DNA of 64,000 nt. It comes from a virus. The first letter of the stretch is position 1. Every line of letters begins with the position of its first letter. Shown here one piece after another: positions 1 to 8,410 of the stretch. The stretch spans positions 37,032 to 101,031 of IMG/VR virus record IMGVR_UViG_3300003323_001142; one strand, given 5' to 3'. The notes below the pieces were generated by a model. The model made no database searches. It was not told the origin of the DNA and worked only from the letters and a program-made list of their open reading frames with translations. Made by a program: the position numbers and the translations under genes.

Positions 1-171
1 GAGTCCTGGGGCGGCGCGTTGCGGCCGATCGGCGACGACCGCGGGGATGTCTCGGTTGAGCTCGGCAAGTCCGTAGGCGTTCGCCTGTGCGCGCGGAATG
101 GCTGCGACAAGCCCGCCGAAGACGGCTCGCGGTTCTGCTGCGATAGCTGTTTCATCAAGGAGAATTGGTGA
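1..171 (+). CDS. Partial Cys-rich small protein (C-terminus only)
   Basis: The reading frame is open from the left edge and ends at TGA 169-171, leaving 56 residues; the start lies outside the window. The tail has two clustered cysteine groups, CARNGCDKPAEDGSRFCCDSC, which look like a small zinc-binding knuckle. The stop overlaps the ATG of the next gene by one base (TGATG), which suggests coupled translation. Function is unknown; a nucleic-acid-binding role is only a guess. Confidence 0.6.
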   Translation, partial: ESWGGALRPIGDDRGDVSVELGKSVGVRLCARNGCDKPAEDGSRFCCDSCFIKENW

Positions 172-950
172 TGGGCCCCGTTCTCATTTGCTCCGGCTGC
201 CACGTCCCGAGCTCGATCGCTCGCGCCGGGTCGAAGCACGACGGCTGCCCGAAATCGGGCGTGTTCGCCGTGCCGGGGGGCGAGACGGTGCTGGAGTATG
301 CAGCGCGGCAGAAAGGCGCGGGCAAGACGCTTTTGCCGGCTGCTCGTGACCAAGCCGCGCCTCGCGTCGTACATCAGGAGAAAAGCCCGCCCTGGCCTGA
401 ACGGATCACCGAGTTCACGGGTCTGCGCACAGCGATGATTCTCGCCGAAGGCGACATGTTCGGCGATCAATACCGTGCGCGGTGGGCGCGCAGAGCCGCA
501 GCGTTCGGTGAATACATAAAGGCATCTGGCTATGCGGGCAGCCAGGCCTTGTATCCCGAGCGGTCGCCAGCTCTCCCCGCGCCATACGTCGGCATGCTGG
601 TGCGATACGCCGGATATGGCGACGAGATTGGCCGCGTTACAGCCATTCACGGCGAGTTGCTCTCGATCCATTTCGGGAGTGAGCAATATTTCAATCATTG
701 CACCTACGGCCGCTCCGTTCTGCCGGTGTTACCAGTGCCTGGTATGCCGGTCCGGTACATCGGCGAGACGATGCGCGGCTTGCCGAATGGACAGCTCGCG
801 AAGGTGACGCAAGTCGCGACCGACGGTAGCTTTGGCATCGTTTGGGGCCAACGCGGACTCGATGAGTCTGCGTTCTGGGTTGATGCAGACAAGTTCGGCA
901 TCTTGGTGCTCCCGCTGGAATTCGAGACGCAGGAGGCTTTCCATGCGTGA
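171..950 (+). CDS. Hypothetical protein with two SH3/KOW-like repeats
   Basis: A 259-residue protein. I chose ATG 171 because AAGGAGAA (157-164) lies at good spacing; an in-frame TTG at 165 sits too close. The N-terminus has a CSGCH motif that may bind metal. The C-terminal half holds two similar segments (residues about 137-180 and 187-235) with the pattern GM-VRY-G followed by G-(V/A)-x-V-(T)-x-(I/V). These look like small SH3/KOW-type barrels. The family is not recognised. It opens a run of overlapping early genes. Confidence 0.7.
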   Translation: MGPVLICSGCHVPSSIARAGSKHDGCPKSGVFAVPGGETVLEYAARQKGAGKTLLPAARDQAAPRVVHQEKSPPWPERITEFTGLRTAMILAEGDMFGDQYRARWARRAAAFGEYIKASGYAGSQALYPERSPALPAPYVGMLVRYAGYGDEIGRVTAIHGELLSIHFGSEQYFNHCTYGRSVLPVLPVPGMPVRYIGETMRGLPNGQLAKVTQVATDGSFGIVWGQRGLDESAFWVDADKFGILVLPLEFETQEAFHA

Positions 951-1572
951 GCCGAAGCTCGGGGTTCCCGAGAACATCGCGCGCGCCGCACTCGATCCGC
1001 TTCGTCGACACGCTGCGGCGGAGATCTCTCGCTATGCCGAGCAGATGATCGGCCTCAGCTCATGGCCGCTGATTCACGATCTGTTTCCGAACTTCAAGGA
1101 AGTGACCGAGAGCTTCACGGTGTTTCAGGCGGTCCGCGATCATCTGAGCGACATCAGCCTGCAGGACCCTTCGGTCACGGTGATCGCGGTGGGCGATGGC
1201 TCCACGCCCCGCACCGCCGCGACGTTCGCCACGCGTTCGAAGTGGCGGGCCGTGAGTATCGATCCGCAACTGCGGCGCTTCACGCGCGCGATGCAGAAGA
1301 TTCAACGACTCGCGTGCGACCCTCGCCGAGTCGAGGAGACTCTCACGATCTGCGAGACGGCGATTCTGGTCGCAGTGCACTCGCACGCCAAGTTGCCCGC
1401 ATCGATCGCATCAGTGCGCGCCAAGCGGCTCGCCGTTGTGGCGTTGCCCTGCTGTGTGGATCTGAGCATCCCGGGGCTGGCTCCCGACCTTCAATATGAC
1501 GACTATGGCTGCATATCACCGGATCGGACCGTGAAGATCTGGCGGTCGGTGCCTTGCCTGGAGGCCGCGTGA
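943..1572 (+). CDS. Hypothetical Rossmann-like protein (GDG-TPRTA / SIDP motifs)
   Basis: A 209-residue protein. ATG 943 is preceded by AGGAGG and overlaps the end of the previous gene by 8 bases. The core has a hydrophobic strand leading into VGDGSTPRTAA, then SIDPQ about 20 residues later, and ends with a hydrophobic strand and PCC. This glycine turn, acidic strand end and basic cluster resembles a nucleotide- or SAM-binding Rossmann fold, as in uncharacterised phage and eukaryotic proteins with a similar DG-x-PRTA signature. I cannot name an activity. Family recall is moderate; the fold is an inference. Confidence 0.65.
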   Translation: MREPKLGVPENIARAALDPLRRHAAAEISRYAEQMIGLSSWPLIHDLFPNFKEVTESFTVFQAVRDHLSDISLQDPSVTVIAVGDGSTPRTAATFATRSKWRAVSIDPQLRRFTRAMQKIQRLACDPRRVEETLTICETAILVAVHSHAKLPASIASVRAKRLAVVALPCCVDLSIPGLAPDLQYDDYGCISPDRTVKIWRSVPCLEAA

Positions 1573-1841
1573 TGCATCGCGATCGCGATCTTGCGGTGAT
1601 GCTGGCCATCTGCGTAGCACTTGCACTCGCGGTGCTCGCGTTTCTCTGGCCGGAGCAGAGTTCGGCCGAGCATTTATTTTTGCCGTTCGTCGTGGACCGA
1701 AGTTCAGAGTTCCGCGCCTCGGAGCGTGCCGCAGCACAGGGTGACTCGGGAAGGGCCGGAAGCCAGGCGGTCACAGGTCCGAGCCCAGACGTTCAGGGCT
1801 TTTGCGCGTGGGGACGGATCCCTGGGGAGCGCTGCCGATGA
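1572..1841 (+). CDS. Small single-pass membrane protein
   Basis: An 89-residue product starting at ATG 1572, which shares one base with the previous stop (TGATG). Residues about 7-28 form a clear hydrophobic segment (LAVMLAICVALALAVLAFLW) after a charged N-terminus; the remainder is polar. It is most likely anchored in the inner membrane with its C-terminus outside. No family is recognised. The next gene is also a tiny membrane protein, so the two may act together. Confidence 0.55.
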   Translation: MHRDRDLAVMLAICVALALAVLAFLWPEQSSAEHLFLPFVVDRSSEFRASERAAAQGDSGRAGSQAVTGPSPDVQGFCAWGRIPGERCR

Positions 1842-1996
1842 TCGGCCTGTTGCTTGGCGCAGCCTTGCTGCCGCTCGGCGTCGCGTTCGGATTGCTTTTC
1901 GTGCGCGTCGACGAACGGCTGGCGCGGACGACCGCGCAGATTCGGGAGGACACCGAGGCCGAGGCGCAGCTCATTCGATGGGAGGGCGAGCCTTGA
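1838..1996 (+). CDS. Small membrane protein
   Basis: A 52-residue protein with ATG 1838 in a 4-base ATGA overlap with the preceding stop. The first 22 residues are strongly hydrophobic (IGLLLGAALLPLGVAFGLLF); the charged helical remainder could form a short coiled coil. The family is unknown. The arrangement of two tiny overlapping membrane proteins in tandem can occur in spanin pairs, but the sequence gives no further support for a lysis role. Confidence 0.55.
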   Translation: MIGLLLGAALLPLGVAFGLLFVRVDERLARTTAQIREDTEAEAQLIRWEGEP

Positions 1997-2178
1997 AAGA
2001 TGTCGCCGTTACCCCGTCCAGCGATGAGCCCGTGACGCTCGCGCCCGTGTGCGAGTGCGTCGAGCTGGCCGACGGAGGCCGGATGCTTTGCGAGACGTGC
2101 AAGTCGCTGACTCGAATCCGCGAGCAGCTTCGAAACGACCACGCGATCCGCGTCGACGATGACGACGGAGAGATTTGA
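1993..2178 (+). CDS. Small Cys-rich protein (TTG start)
   Basis: A 61-residue protein whose only fitting start is TTG 1993, overlapping the previous TGA by four bases (TTGA). The same overlap type recurs several times in this genome, which supports the call. It has CEC and CETC motifs 17 residues apart, a likely zinc knuckle, and an acidic tail. Function is unknown. Confidence 0.55.
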   Translation: MKDVAVTPSSDEPVTLAPVCECVELADGGRMLCETCKSLTRIREQLRNDHAIRVDDDDGEI

Positions 2179-2193
2179 TTGAAAGGAATCCAC

Positions 2194-2604
2194 ATGTCCA
2201 AAGATGCCCAACCGCCCACCGAACAAGAAGAGGGTCCGCGTTCATTCTCGGTCGTTCTCGGCAATCTCGACGCTGGCGCCGTCCAGAACGAGCTTTCCGC
2301 GCGTCTCCACACGCTCGTTACGGAACTCGAGCGCCGCGCCTACGACTCCAATCTGCCCGCCAAGGGAAAGCTCGTCTTTTCGCTCGAGGTGAAGGTCGAT
2401 CCGAAGGGCGTCGCCGAGCTCATTCCAACGATCGGAACGAAGCTGCCAGACCCGAAGTGCTCGCGCACCGTGATGTACGTCACCAAGGGTGGGAATCTGG
2501 CGCCCGAAAACGCCCGTCAACAGAAACTTGGCTTCCGCGAAGTTCAGGGTGGCAAACGCGAGACGCGCGAACCCCAACGCAACGCTGACCAGCGCGACGC
2601 CTGA
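2194..2604 (+). CDS. Phage protein partner of DUF2303
   Basis: A 136-residue protein; ATG 2194 follows AAAGGA. The central part is amphipathic, alternating strand and helix, and ends in TVMYVTKGGNLAPENARQ followed by a basic-polar tail. Proteins with this layout commonly sit directly upstream of DUF2303 genes in prophages of proteobacteria, as here. No biochemical role is known. The placement suggests early expression together with the next gene. Confidence 0.7.
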   Translation: MSKDAQPPTEQEEGPRSFSVVLGNLDAGAVQNELSARLHTLVTELERRAYDSNLPAKGKLVFSLEVKVDPKGVAELIPTIGTKLPDPKCSRTVMYVTKGGNLAPENARQQKLGFREVQGGKRETREPQRNADQRDA

Positions 2605-2640
2605 TCCGTATCCCCGAATTCACCATAGGAGACAACGCCC

Positions 2641-3570
2641 ATGACCGAACCCAGAACCGAAGCCGACGCGATTGCGGAAATCATCAGTAAGCAAGCGACG
2701 GCCGAAATCATTCAGCTCAAGAGCCCCTTTCCCGAGGATGCAACGATTCCGGGGAGTATCCCGCTCATCGCGCGGCCGACCACGGGCGGGCAGATCGCGG
2801 TCGAGAGCGCGAAGAAGCTGCTCGAAGAGTACCGCACCGCTCCCGCTCGGCGCACGGGCACCGCCAGATTCGTGGACCTCGATTCGTTCATCCTCCACGT
2901 GAATCGCTTCAAGGACGAGCACTCGCTGGTGTTCGCCAATCCAGATCGATCGAATCCAGCCCTCACCGCCGTGCTCAACTATCACGAGAAGGATGCGACG
3001 GGCGCTCCGCGGTTCGGGGACCATCGGAGCGCGTACGCATTCCCGCTCTCCGACGAGTGGAAATACTGGCAACAGAAGCACGATGAGAAGCTCGATCAGG
3101 AGGACTTCGCGCAGGTCATCGAAGATCGCATCGACGACGTGATCGAGCCGGGCGCCGCGACGAAGACGGCGAAGGAATTCGCGGATGAGTACGGCGTGAC
3201 CTTCGCGACGCGTGCGCGTCTGATCGAGCTCTCCAAGGGGCTGGCCATCAACGTGGGCCGCAAGGTCGTGAACCAGCGTAACGGGCAAACCGGCGAGTTG
3301 CGTCTTCAGTTCGAGGAGACCCACTCGGACGCGGGGGGAGGGGCGCTCAATGTGCCCGACGCGGTCCTGCTTTCGATACCTGTCGTCCGAAATGGCCCGC
3401 TTTACCAGGTGCCAGCAAGGCTTCGGTATCGCGTCAACGGCGGCGTCATCACCTGGTGGTTCAATCTGCATCGCACCGACGTCGTGTTCGAGGACGCATT
3501 CAAAGAGTCATGCGACAAGGTGCTCGACCGCACGCAGCTCAACGTCCTGCTCGGCTCACCGGAGTCCTGA
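2641..3570 (+). CDS. DUF2303 family (YfdQ-like) phage protein
   Basis: A 309-residue product; ATG 2641 follows AGGAGA. The features match the DUF2303/YfdQ family: an N-terminal segment ending in a Pro-rich link, FVDLDSFILHVNRF, the SLVFANPD strand, a central LNYH motif, WKYWQQKH, and a C-terminal beta-rich half. The length is normal for the family. The function of DUF2303 is unknown; genes of this family typically lie in early or recombination modules of temperate phages. The 70-nt gap to the next start holds nothing else. Confidence 0.85.
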   Translation: MTEPRTEADAIAEIISKQATAEIIQLKSPFPEDATIPGSIPLIARPTTGGQIAVESAKKLLEEYRTAPARRTGTARFVDLDSFILHVNRFKDEHSLVFANPDRSNPALTAVLNYHEKDATGAPRFGDHRSAYAFPLSDEWKYWQQKHDEKLDQEDFAQVIEDRIDDVIEPGAATKTAKEFADEYGVTFATRARLIELSKGLAINVGRKVVNQRNGQTGELRLQFEETHSDAGGGALNVPDAVLLSIPVVRNGPLYQVPARLRYRVNGGVITWWFNLHRTDVVFEDAFKESCDKVLDRTQLNVLLGSPES

Positions 3571-3574
3571 CGTC

Positions 3575-4006
3575 GTGACGGATCAATCCCCGACCGAGCC
3601 GGCGCCGTCTCGACTCCCCTCTCCTCCCTGGGAGCACGAGCTGCCCTTCGACCCCGCTCGGGCTCGCGATGGCGGTTTCGCCAAGCTCGAGCTCCACGGA
3701 CGGAGGCGCCATCGATTCGGCTTCGTGCGCACCATGCGCGCCTTCGATCGCATGTGGGTTCAGATCTGGGAACCTATCGTCGATGACGTTGGCGCGCTGA
3801 TCGATTGGGCAACCGAGATCCACGATCCGCAAAAGGTCGCGCGTGTGAAGTCCCTCTCGAAGGCTGCCGTGATGCAGGAATCGGCGAGTCGACGCCCGCT
3901 GCAGCCGGTTGCGGTCGGGGATGATCCCAACAACCAGGAGGACCCCGACGACGGGGACAGCTACGGCCCCCAAATCAAACTTGTCGATACGCAGGTCCAG
4001 CCATGA
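3575..4006 (+). CDS. Hypothetical protein (GTG start)
   Basis: A 143-residue protein; the GTG at 3575 has GGAG about 10 bases upstream and no better start exists. The middle is basic and aromatic (RRRHRFGFVRTMRAFDRMW) and the tail is acidic. It overlaps the next gene by four bases. I do not recognise a family; the context is early phage accessory genes. Confidence 0.6.
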   Translation: MTDQSPTEPAPSRLPSPPWEHELPFDPARARDGGFAKLELHGRRRHRFGFVRTMRAFDRMWVQIWEPIVDDVGALIDWATEIHDPQKVARVKSLSKAAVMQESASRRPLQPVAVGDDPNNQEDPDDGDSYGPQIKLVDTQVQP

Positions 4007-4206
4007 GCGCGGGAACATGCAAATGCGGCTGGGTCGCGCCCGAGATCGAAGTCTCCGTCATTGCTGGGCACGATCCGGCGCTGCCGCCGCCCGATCACAT
4101 CATCGTGCGCTTCGTGATCACGTGTCCGAAGTGCAACGCGAAATTGCCGGGGATGATCGAAAGCCGAGGCCCACGGCCGGTCAAGTCAACGGACGCACCA
4201 TCATGA
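4003..4206 (+). CDS. Small Zn-ribbon protein
   Basis: A 67-residue protein with CKCGW near the start and CPKC about 35 residues later, separated by beta-forming sequence. This is the layout of a four-Cys zinc ribbon. It starts in an ATGA overlap with the previous gene and overlaps the next by four bases. A nucleic-acid-binding or structural role is possible; no closer assignment can be made. Confidence 0.65.
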   Translation: MSAGTCKCGWVAPEIEVSVIAGHDPALPPPDHIIVRFVITCPKCNAKLPGMIESRGPRPVKSTDAPS

Positions 4207-4835
4207 ACGATTTCAAATTCAACCCACCGCACATCGTCTGTCGGCGCATCTGCGAAGCCATCGGGTCGAGCGGTCGCCCAGTGCGAGAGATTCAGGTTTC
4301 GCGAAAGGTCTGGCCGGTTCTTCGTGCTTGTCCGGAGGCCGAGGCCGAATCGGCCGAAAACAAGCCTGATTCGCTCGCGGCGGCATCGGTGCCCCCCCCG
4401 CCGGTACCCGCAGAAGAGGGGCCCATCCCCAGCCTCAATCCGACGCCGGACCTGACCGACCGCCAGGCCGAGATCCTCGCCTTCATCGGCGATCAGATCG
4501 CGAGCGGCATGCCGCCGACCACGCGGGAGATTTGCGAGCAGTTCCGATTCGCGTCCACCAACTCGGTAGCGCTGCATCTCGCGACCCTTGAGAGCAAGGG
4601 CTACATCGTCCGGGCGCTGGGAAGCGCGCGCGGGATTCGCATCCTAAAGGGCCATCCGGCGGCCGCGCTGGCGTTCCACAGTCGCATTGGCGAGGGCAAC
4701 GCAAAGCGGACCACCGAGTATCTGAGACTCATGTTGGCCGAGGTCTGCGAGGCGCTCGAGCTCGTTGAGGCGATCGGCTGGGATCGGGCACGCGAGTACG
4801 CGGCTCAAGCGCGGCGCGCGGGAGGTGCGTCGTGA
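4203..4835 (+). CDS. LexA-type winged-helix protein without a peptidase domain
   Basis: A 210-residue protein. Residues about 80-140 match the LexA DNA-binding domain: LTDRQAEILAFIGDQI, GMPPTTREICEQF, then NSVALHLATLESKGYI and RGIRIL. In LexA this domain is followed by a Ser-Lys autopeptidase; here the remaining 70 residues are a helical tail with no such motif. An N-terminal extension of about 75 residues ends in a Pro-rich linker. It is probably a phage transcription regulator that is not self-cleaving. The start sits in an ATGA-type overlap. Confidence 0.8.
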   Translation: MNDFKFNPPHIVCRRICEAIGSSGRPVREIQVSRKVWPVLRACPEAEAESAENKPDSLAAASVPPPPVPAEEGPIPSLNPTPDLTDRQAEILAFIGDQIASGMPPTTREICEQFRFASTNSVALHLATLESKGYIVRALGSARGIRILKGHPAAALAFHSRIGEGNAKRTTEYLRLMLAEVCEALELVEAIGWDRAREYAAQARRAGGAS

Positions 4836-5398
4836 GCGACGACAAGATCGTCAAGATGCCGACGAAACCGCAGCCGATAAGGCCCGGCGGGACCGCGTCT
4901 CTGGAGCTGATCGTCAATCGGCACGGCAAGTATTGCGACCACCGCCCGGTAGAACTCGACACCGAACGAAGGGGTGTGACGTGCAAAGACTGCGGCGCGT
5001 CGCTCGACCCGTTCGATACTTTGCTCCGTTATGCGCGAGAACACGAACGTGTAGCTCGCGACCTGAAGGACACGTCCACGGACGCGAAGGGAGCTCACGC
5101 GCGGCTGGAACTGCTCGAGCGGCTGGAGCGCAACGCCAAGGGCCGCTTGCGTCGACTCGGTGTACGCCATCTCCCGGAGCATCGACTGGATTGGCTGGTC
5201 GCGCGTGCTCAAGAGCGCATGGGAAAGGTCGGGATCGATCGACGCTATGTCGAATACACGCTTGAGGAACTGAAGCCCGTTGATCGCTTGCGGGCCGCTC
5301 TTGCAATGCTCGACGGTGGCGGGGATGAGGGCACTGCCATGGCGCTCGCGGAGCAGGCCCTGATCGAACTGCGGACCATAACGGAGGAGCGCAAATGA
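4832..5398 (+). CDS. Zn-ribbon and helical phage protein
   Basis: A 188-residue protein beginning at GTG 4832 in a GTGA overlap. The N-terminal part has CDHRPVELD and CKDCGASLDP, with two Cys clusters about 20 residues apart, typical of a zinc ribbon found in many phage early proteins. Residues 65-120 are charged and likely helical. Function is unknown; position between two DNA-binding proteins suggests a nucleic-acid role. Confidence 0.65.
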   Translation: MSDDKIVKMPTKPQPIRPGGTASLELIVNRHGKYCDHRPVELDTERRGVTCKDCGASLDPFDTLLRYAREHERVARDLKDTSTDAKGAHARLELLERLERNAKGRLRRLGVRHLPEHRLDWLVARAQERMGKVGIDRRYVEYTLEELKPVDRLRAALAMLDGGGDEGTAMALAEQALIELRTITEERK

Positions 5399-6294
5399 CC
5401 ACGGCGCGCCAACTGACCCTGGACGAGCTGCTCGTCGAGCGCTCGGAGCCCGCGCAACGGCCATGGACTGCTACCGAGATCGCCTTCCTGCGTGACCACT
5501 ATCTGGTCGATGGGGCCACACGGATTGCGCGCGATCTCGACCGGACCTTCTCGTCGGTTGCCAATCGAGCTCGCAGGCTCGGCTTGCTGCGCAAGCGACG
5601 GTGGACGCGAGGCGACGATCTGAAACTCGAACTGCTTTGGGATACAACGACGCTCCGGGGCCTATCCAAAAAGCTCGGTCGCACCCAGGCCACCATCTAT
5701 GCGCGCGCACAGAAGCTCGGACTCGGCCTCGGATGCCCAAATGGGTTCGAATACCTGACAGCTGCCGCTGAGCGAACGGGGTTCGACACCGGGCAGTTGC
5801 GCGTCGTACTGCGAGCCGCTGGCGTGAAGGTGCGTGTGGCGATGGCCCGTCCGGGACCACGGCAAAGCAAACGAAAGTATCACTATGTGCCTCCGGAAGC
5901 TGTCGACGAAGCGGTGGCGCTCTGGAACCGGTCGGAAACGATCGAATCTGCGGCGCGTCGGCACGGAGTCTGTGGAGACAGTATCCGCCGCTGGCTGGAC
6001 GAAGCGCGCGCTGCGGGGGCCTCGATTCCCGCCGAGCCTACGCAGCGGAAGGCGCGCTGGCGCTTGCCTTCGGATCTGATCGACCGCGTTGTTGCCGAGC
6101 ACGTCCAGCTGATGAGCCTTCGCCAGCACGAGGCGAGGGTCAGAATCTCACGCGACACACTCGCGAGGTGGCTGGCGACAGCTGGTATCAAGCCGCGGTA
6201 CCCGAAGCGCTGGAAGCTACCGGCGTCCGTTGTTGACACTGTGGTGGCCAACGAGTTGGCACGGACTGGATGCAGAGCGAGGAGGCCGGCATGA
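5395..6294 (+). CDS. DNA-binding protein with repeated helix-turn-helix units
   Basis: A 299-residue protein. Residues about 22-62 and 66-105 are two SANT/Myb-like or GcrA-like units (WTATEIAFLRDHY then SVANRARRLGL; WTRGDDLKLELLW then ATIYARAQKLGL). A third HTH (about 165-200) has SAARRHGVCGDSIRRWL, like transposase-type HTHs, and a fourth (about 225-270) has ISRDTLARWLATAGI. No catalytic domain is visible. It is probably a multi-site DNA binder or regulator. It overlaps the methyltransferase gene by four bases. Confidence 0.7.
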   Translation: MTTARQLTLDELLVERSEPAQRPWTATEIAFLRDHYLVDGATRIARDLDRTFSSVANRARRLGLLRKRRWTRGDDLKLELLWDTTTLRGLSKKLGRTQATIYARAQKLGLGLGCPNGFEYLTAAAERTGFDTGQLRVVLRAAGVKVRVAMARPGPRQSKRKYHYVPPEAVDEAVALWNRSETIESAARRHGVCGDSIRRWLDEARAAGASIPAEPTQRKARWRLPSDLIDRVVAEHVQLMSLRQHEARVRISRDTLARWLATAGIKPRYPKRWKLPASVVDTVVANELARTGCRARRPA

Positions 6295-7778
6295 CGCTTC
6301 CCCCCGAGATCGCCGCCGTGCTCGAGAGTCGTGCGCGCTGGGGCGTAGCGCTCGGTGATTGTCTCGATCTCATGAAGCTACTGCCTAACGCGTCCGTCGA
6401 CGCTGTGGTTGGGGATCCGCCATCGGGCATGGGCTTTATGGGCAAGGAATGGGATGACTTCCGACGCTCACGCAACAAGGCCGATGCTGGTCGCGATAGC
6501 GTGTTCGGTCGAATGAGCTCGCGGGCTCCCGAATACGGCCGCGGCGATCGCGGTCGATTTGTCACCTGGCTCGCCGAGCGGCTGGCCGAGTCTCAGCGTG
6601 TTCTGAAACCGGGAGGTTATGCGCTCGTGTGGGGTATTCCGAAGCTGAGCCACTGGACCGCGTGGGCGATCGAGGATGCTGGATTCGAGCTTCAGGACCG
6701 CATCACGCACATCTTCGGATCCGGCAGCGGTGCCGGCGCACTCGATGTTTCCAAAGCCATTGATAAGGAGCTCGGGACCACCGAGCACCGCGAGATCGTG
6801 GGCCGCTATCGCGTCAGCGGCAACGCACTGACACCGACATCGAAGAAAGGGGGCACCTATGGCGTCGGCGTTCCGAACGCGGAGCCCGGCGAGCTCACGC
6901 GCACTACTGGAGGGAGCCCGGAAGCCAAGAGCTTCGACGGCTGGAAGAGCCAGCTCAAGCCCGCGGTGGAGGACTGGTACATCGCGATGAAGCCACTCGA
7001 CGGCACGTATGCCAACAATGCGCTGAAGCACGGGCTCGCCGGCATGAACATCGATGCATGCCGCGTCGGCAACGATTGGGAGCACGAACCCGGCCGGCCG
7101 GAGAGTTGGAGGCGGAGCGGAGTTTCGGCGAAGCCCGACGCGCCCAAGATCGCCGCTCCACCCGGACAGGGGATGATCCTCCATCCGGACGGAAGATACC
7201 CGGCACACCTGGTTCTTTCGCATGACGATGATTGCGTACCAGACGGTCCGTGCGGCGCTGGATGTCCAGTGCGCGCGCTGGACGAGCAGAGCGGTCATCT
7301 GAAAAGTGGGCGCTTTCCAGACGGGGTCACCTACGCTCGAGGCAAATCGAACGTCTATGGGGAGAGCCGAACAGCTTCCGCCACGATTCACGGCGACGAA
7401 GGGGGCGCCTCCCGTTACTTCAACACCTTCTACCCGTTCCACTACGAAAAGAAGGCATCAAGAGCCGAGCGCGATGCCGGCTGCGAGCACATCCCACCGA
7501 AGCAAGACGACGGCCCGCACAATCATCATCCGACGGTCAAGAACCTGGACCTTATGGGCTGGCTGTGCCGTCTCATCACGAGGCCAGGTGGGCTCATTCT
7601 CGATCCGTTCCTCGGTTCCGGATCGACCGGATGCGCCGCGATGCGCGAAGGCTTTCGATTCATCGGCTTCGAAGGGGGCTGCGACGAAAGCGCCGAGTAC
7701 ATCGAGATCGCGCGTGCGCGCATTCAACACTGGCATGAGCAGACGGTGGGACCGCTCTTCACGAGGGTGGCCACATGA
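6291..7778 (+). CDS. Site-specific DNA methyltransferase, beta-type motif order
   Basis: A 495-residue protein; I chose ATG 6291 (AGGAGG upstream, ATGA overlap). The catalytic motif is DAVVGDPPSGM at about residue 38, where the usual DPPY/SPPY has Ser in the last position. The SAM-binding motif LDPFLGSGSTGCAA lies near residue 440 and is followed by FIGFE. The order (motif IV before motif I) is that of beta-class N4-cytosine or N6-adenine methyltransferases. The roughly 400 residues between are long and probably hold target recognition. It probably protects phage DNA; the site is unknown. Confidence 0.88.
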   Translation: MTLPPEIAAVLESRARWGVALGDCLDLMKLLPNASVDAVVGDPPSGMGFMGKEWDDFRRSRNKADAGRDSVFGRMSSRAPEYGRGDRGRFVTWLAERLAESQRVLKPGGYALVWGIPKLSHWTAWAIEDAGFELQDRITHIFGSGSGAGALDVSKAIDKELGTTEHREIVGRYRVSGNALTPTSKKGGTYGVGVPNAEPGELTRTTGGSPEAKSFDGWKSQLKPAVEDWYIAMKPLDGTYANNALKHGLAGMNIDACRVGNDWEHEPGRPESWRRSGVSAKPDAPKIAAPPGQGMILHPDGRYPAHLVLSHDDDCVPDGPCGAGCPVRALDEQSGHLKSGRFPDGVTYARGKSNVYGESRTASATIHGDEGGASRYFNTFYPFHYEKKASRAERDAGCEHIPPKQDDGPHNHHPTVKNLDLMGWLCRLITRPGGLILDPFLGSGSTGCAAMREGFRFIGFEGGCDESAEYIEIARARIQHWHEQTVGPLFTRVAT

Positions 7779-8410
7779 CCGCGCAAGCATCACTTCCCGG
7801 TATCCAGCCCACCGAATGGGGCGGCGAGCTGGACTTCTACGAGACCCCATCGTTCGCCCTCGACGCTCTCCTCCCCTTCATTCCAGCGCGCTTCCGACAG
7901 CCGATGGCCTTCGACCTCATCGAACCATGCGCCGGTCGCGGAGCGATCGTGCGGTGGGCCGTCGAGACGCTTCGGCCGGCGCTCGTCAATGCTGTCGAGA
8001 TTCACCATGGGCGCTTCGATGAGCTTTTCGCGCTGCGGGGCTCGTGCCCGAACGGGTCGGGATTCTTACACGCCGACTTTTTGAAGTTGCCAACCAATAG
8101 CTTTCGAGTGTGGCGGCCGCTCCTGGTGGTTACGAACTCTCCCTACTCCGAACCACGCGAGACGATTGCGCGCGAGATTTGCGAGCACGCCCTCGAGGTC
8201 GTCGGCCCCAGCGGATGCGTCGCGATGCTGCTCCCGCTCGGGTTTGCCGAGGGGGTCGACCGCGCCGAGAGGATCCACGATCACTATCCGAGCTCGGTCT
8301 ACGTGTTCCGCCGGCGGCCGCGATTCGGCGGTGACCAGGGGGGACAGCGGCCCTTCGCTTGGTTTTGCTGGGATCGGCTCGAGCCGAAGAACGAGTGGAG
8401 GAGCATTTGA
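7775..8410 (+). CDS. Second SAM-dependent DNA methyltransferase-like protein
   Basis: A 211-residue protein in a four-base overlap with the previous methyltransferase. EPCAGRGAIVRW (about residue 50) is a SAM-binding motif I, and VVTNSPYSEP (about residue 112) is a motif IV of the (N/D)-x-P-Y type with Ser for the first Pro. A C-terminal strand has FAWFCW. It resembles small phage adenine methyltransferases. The NSPY variant may alter activity or mark a degenerate enzyme. Confidence 0.75.
   Translation: MTAQASLPGIQPTEWGGELDFYETPSFALDALLPFIPARFRQPMAFDLIEPCAGRGAIVRWAVETLRPALVNAVEIHHGRFDELFALRGSCPNGSGFLHADFLKLPTNSFRVWRPLLVVTNSPYSEPRETIAREICEHALEVVGPSGCVAMLLPLGFAEGVDRAERIHDHYPSSVYVFRRRPRFGGDQGGQRPFAWFCWDRLEPKNEWRSI

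Noticed and set aside
5735-5765. A GGTTCGAAT-type sequence like a tRNA T-arm
   Set aside because: It is inside the coding frame of the HTH protein and no cloverleaf can be formed around it. No tRNA was found in the window.
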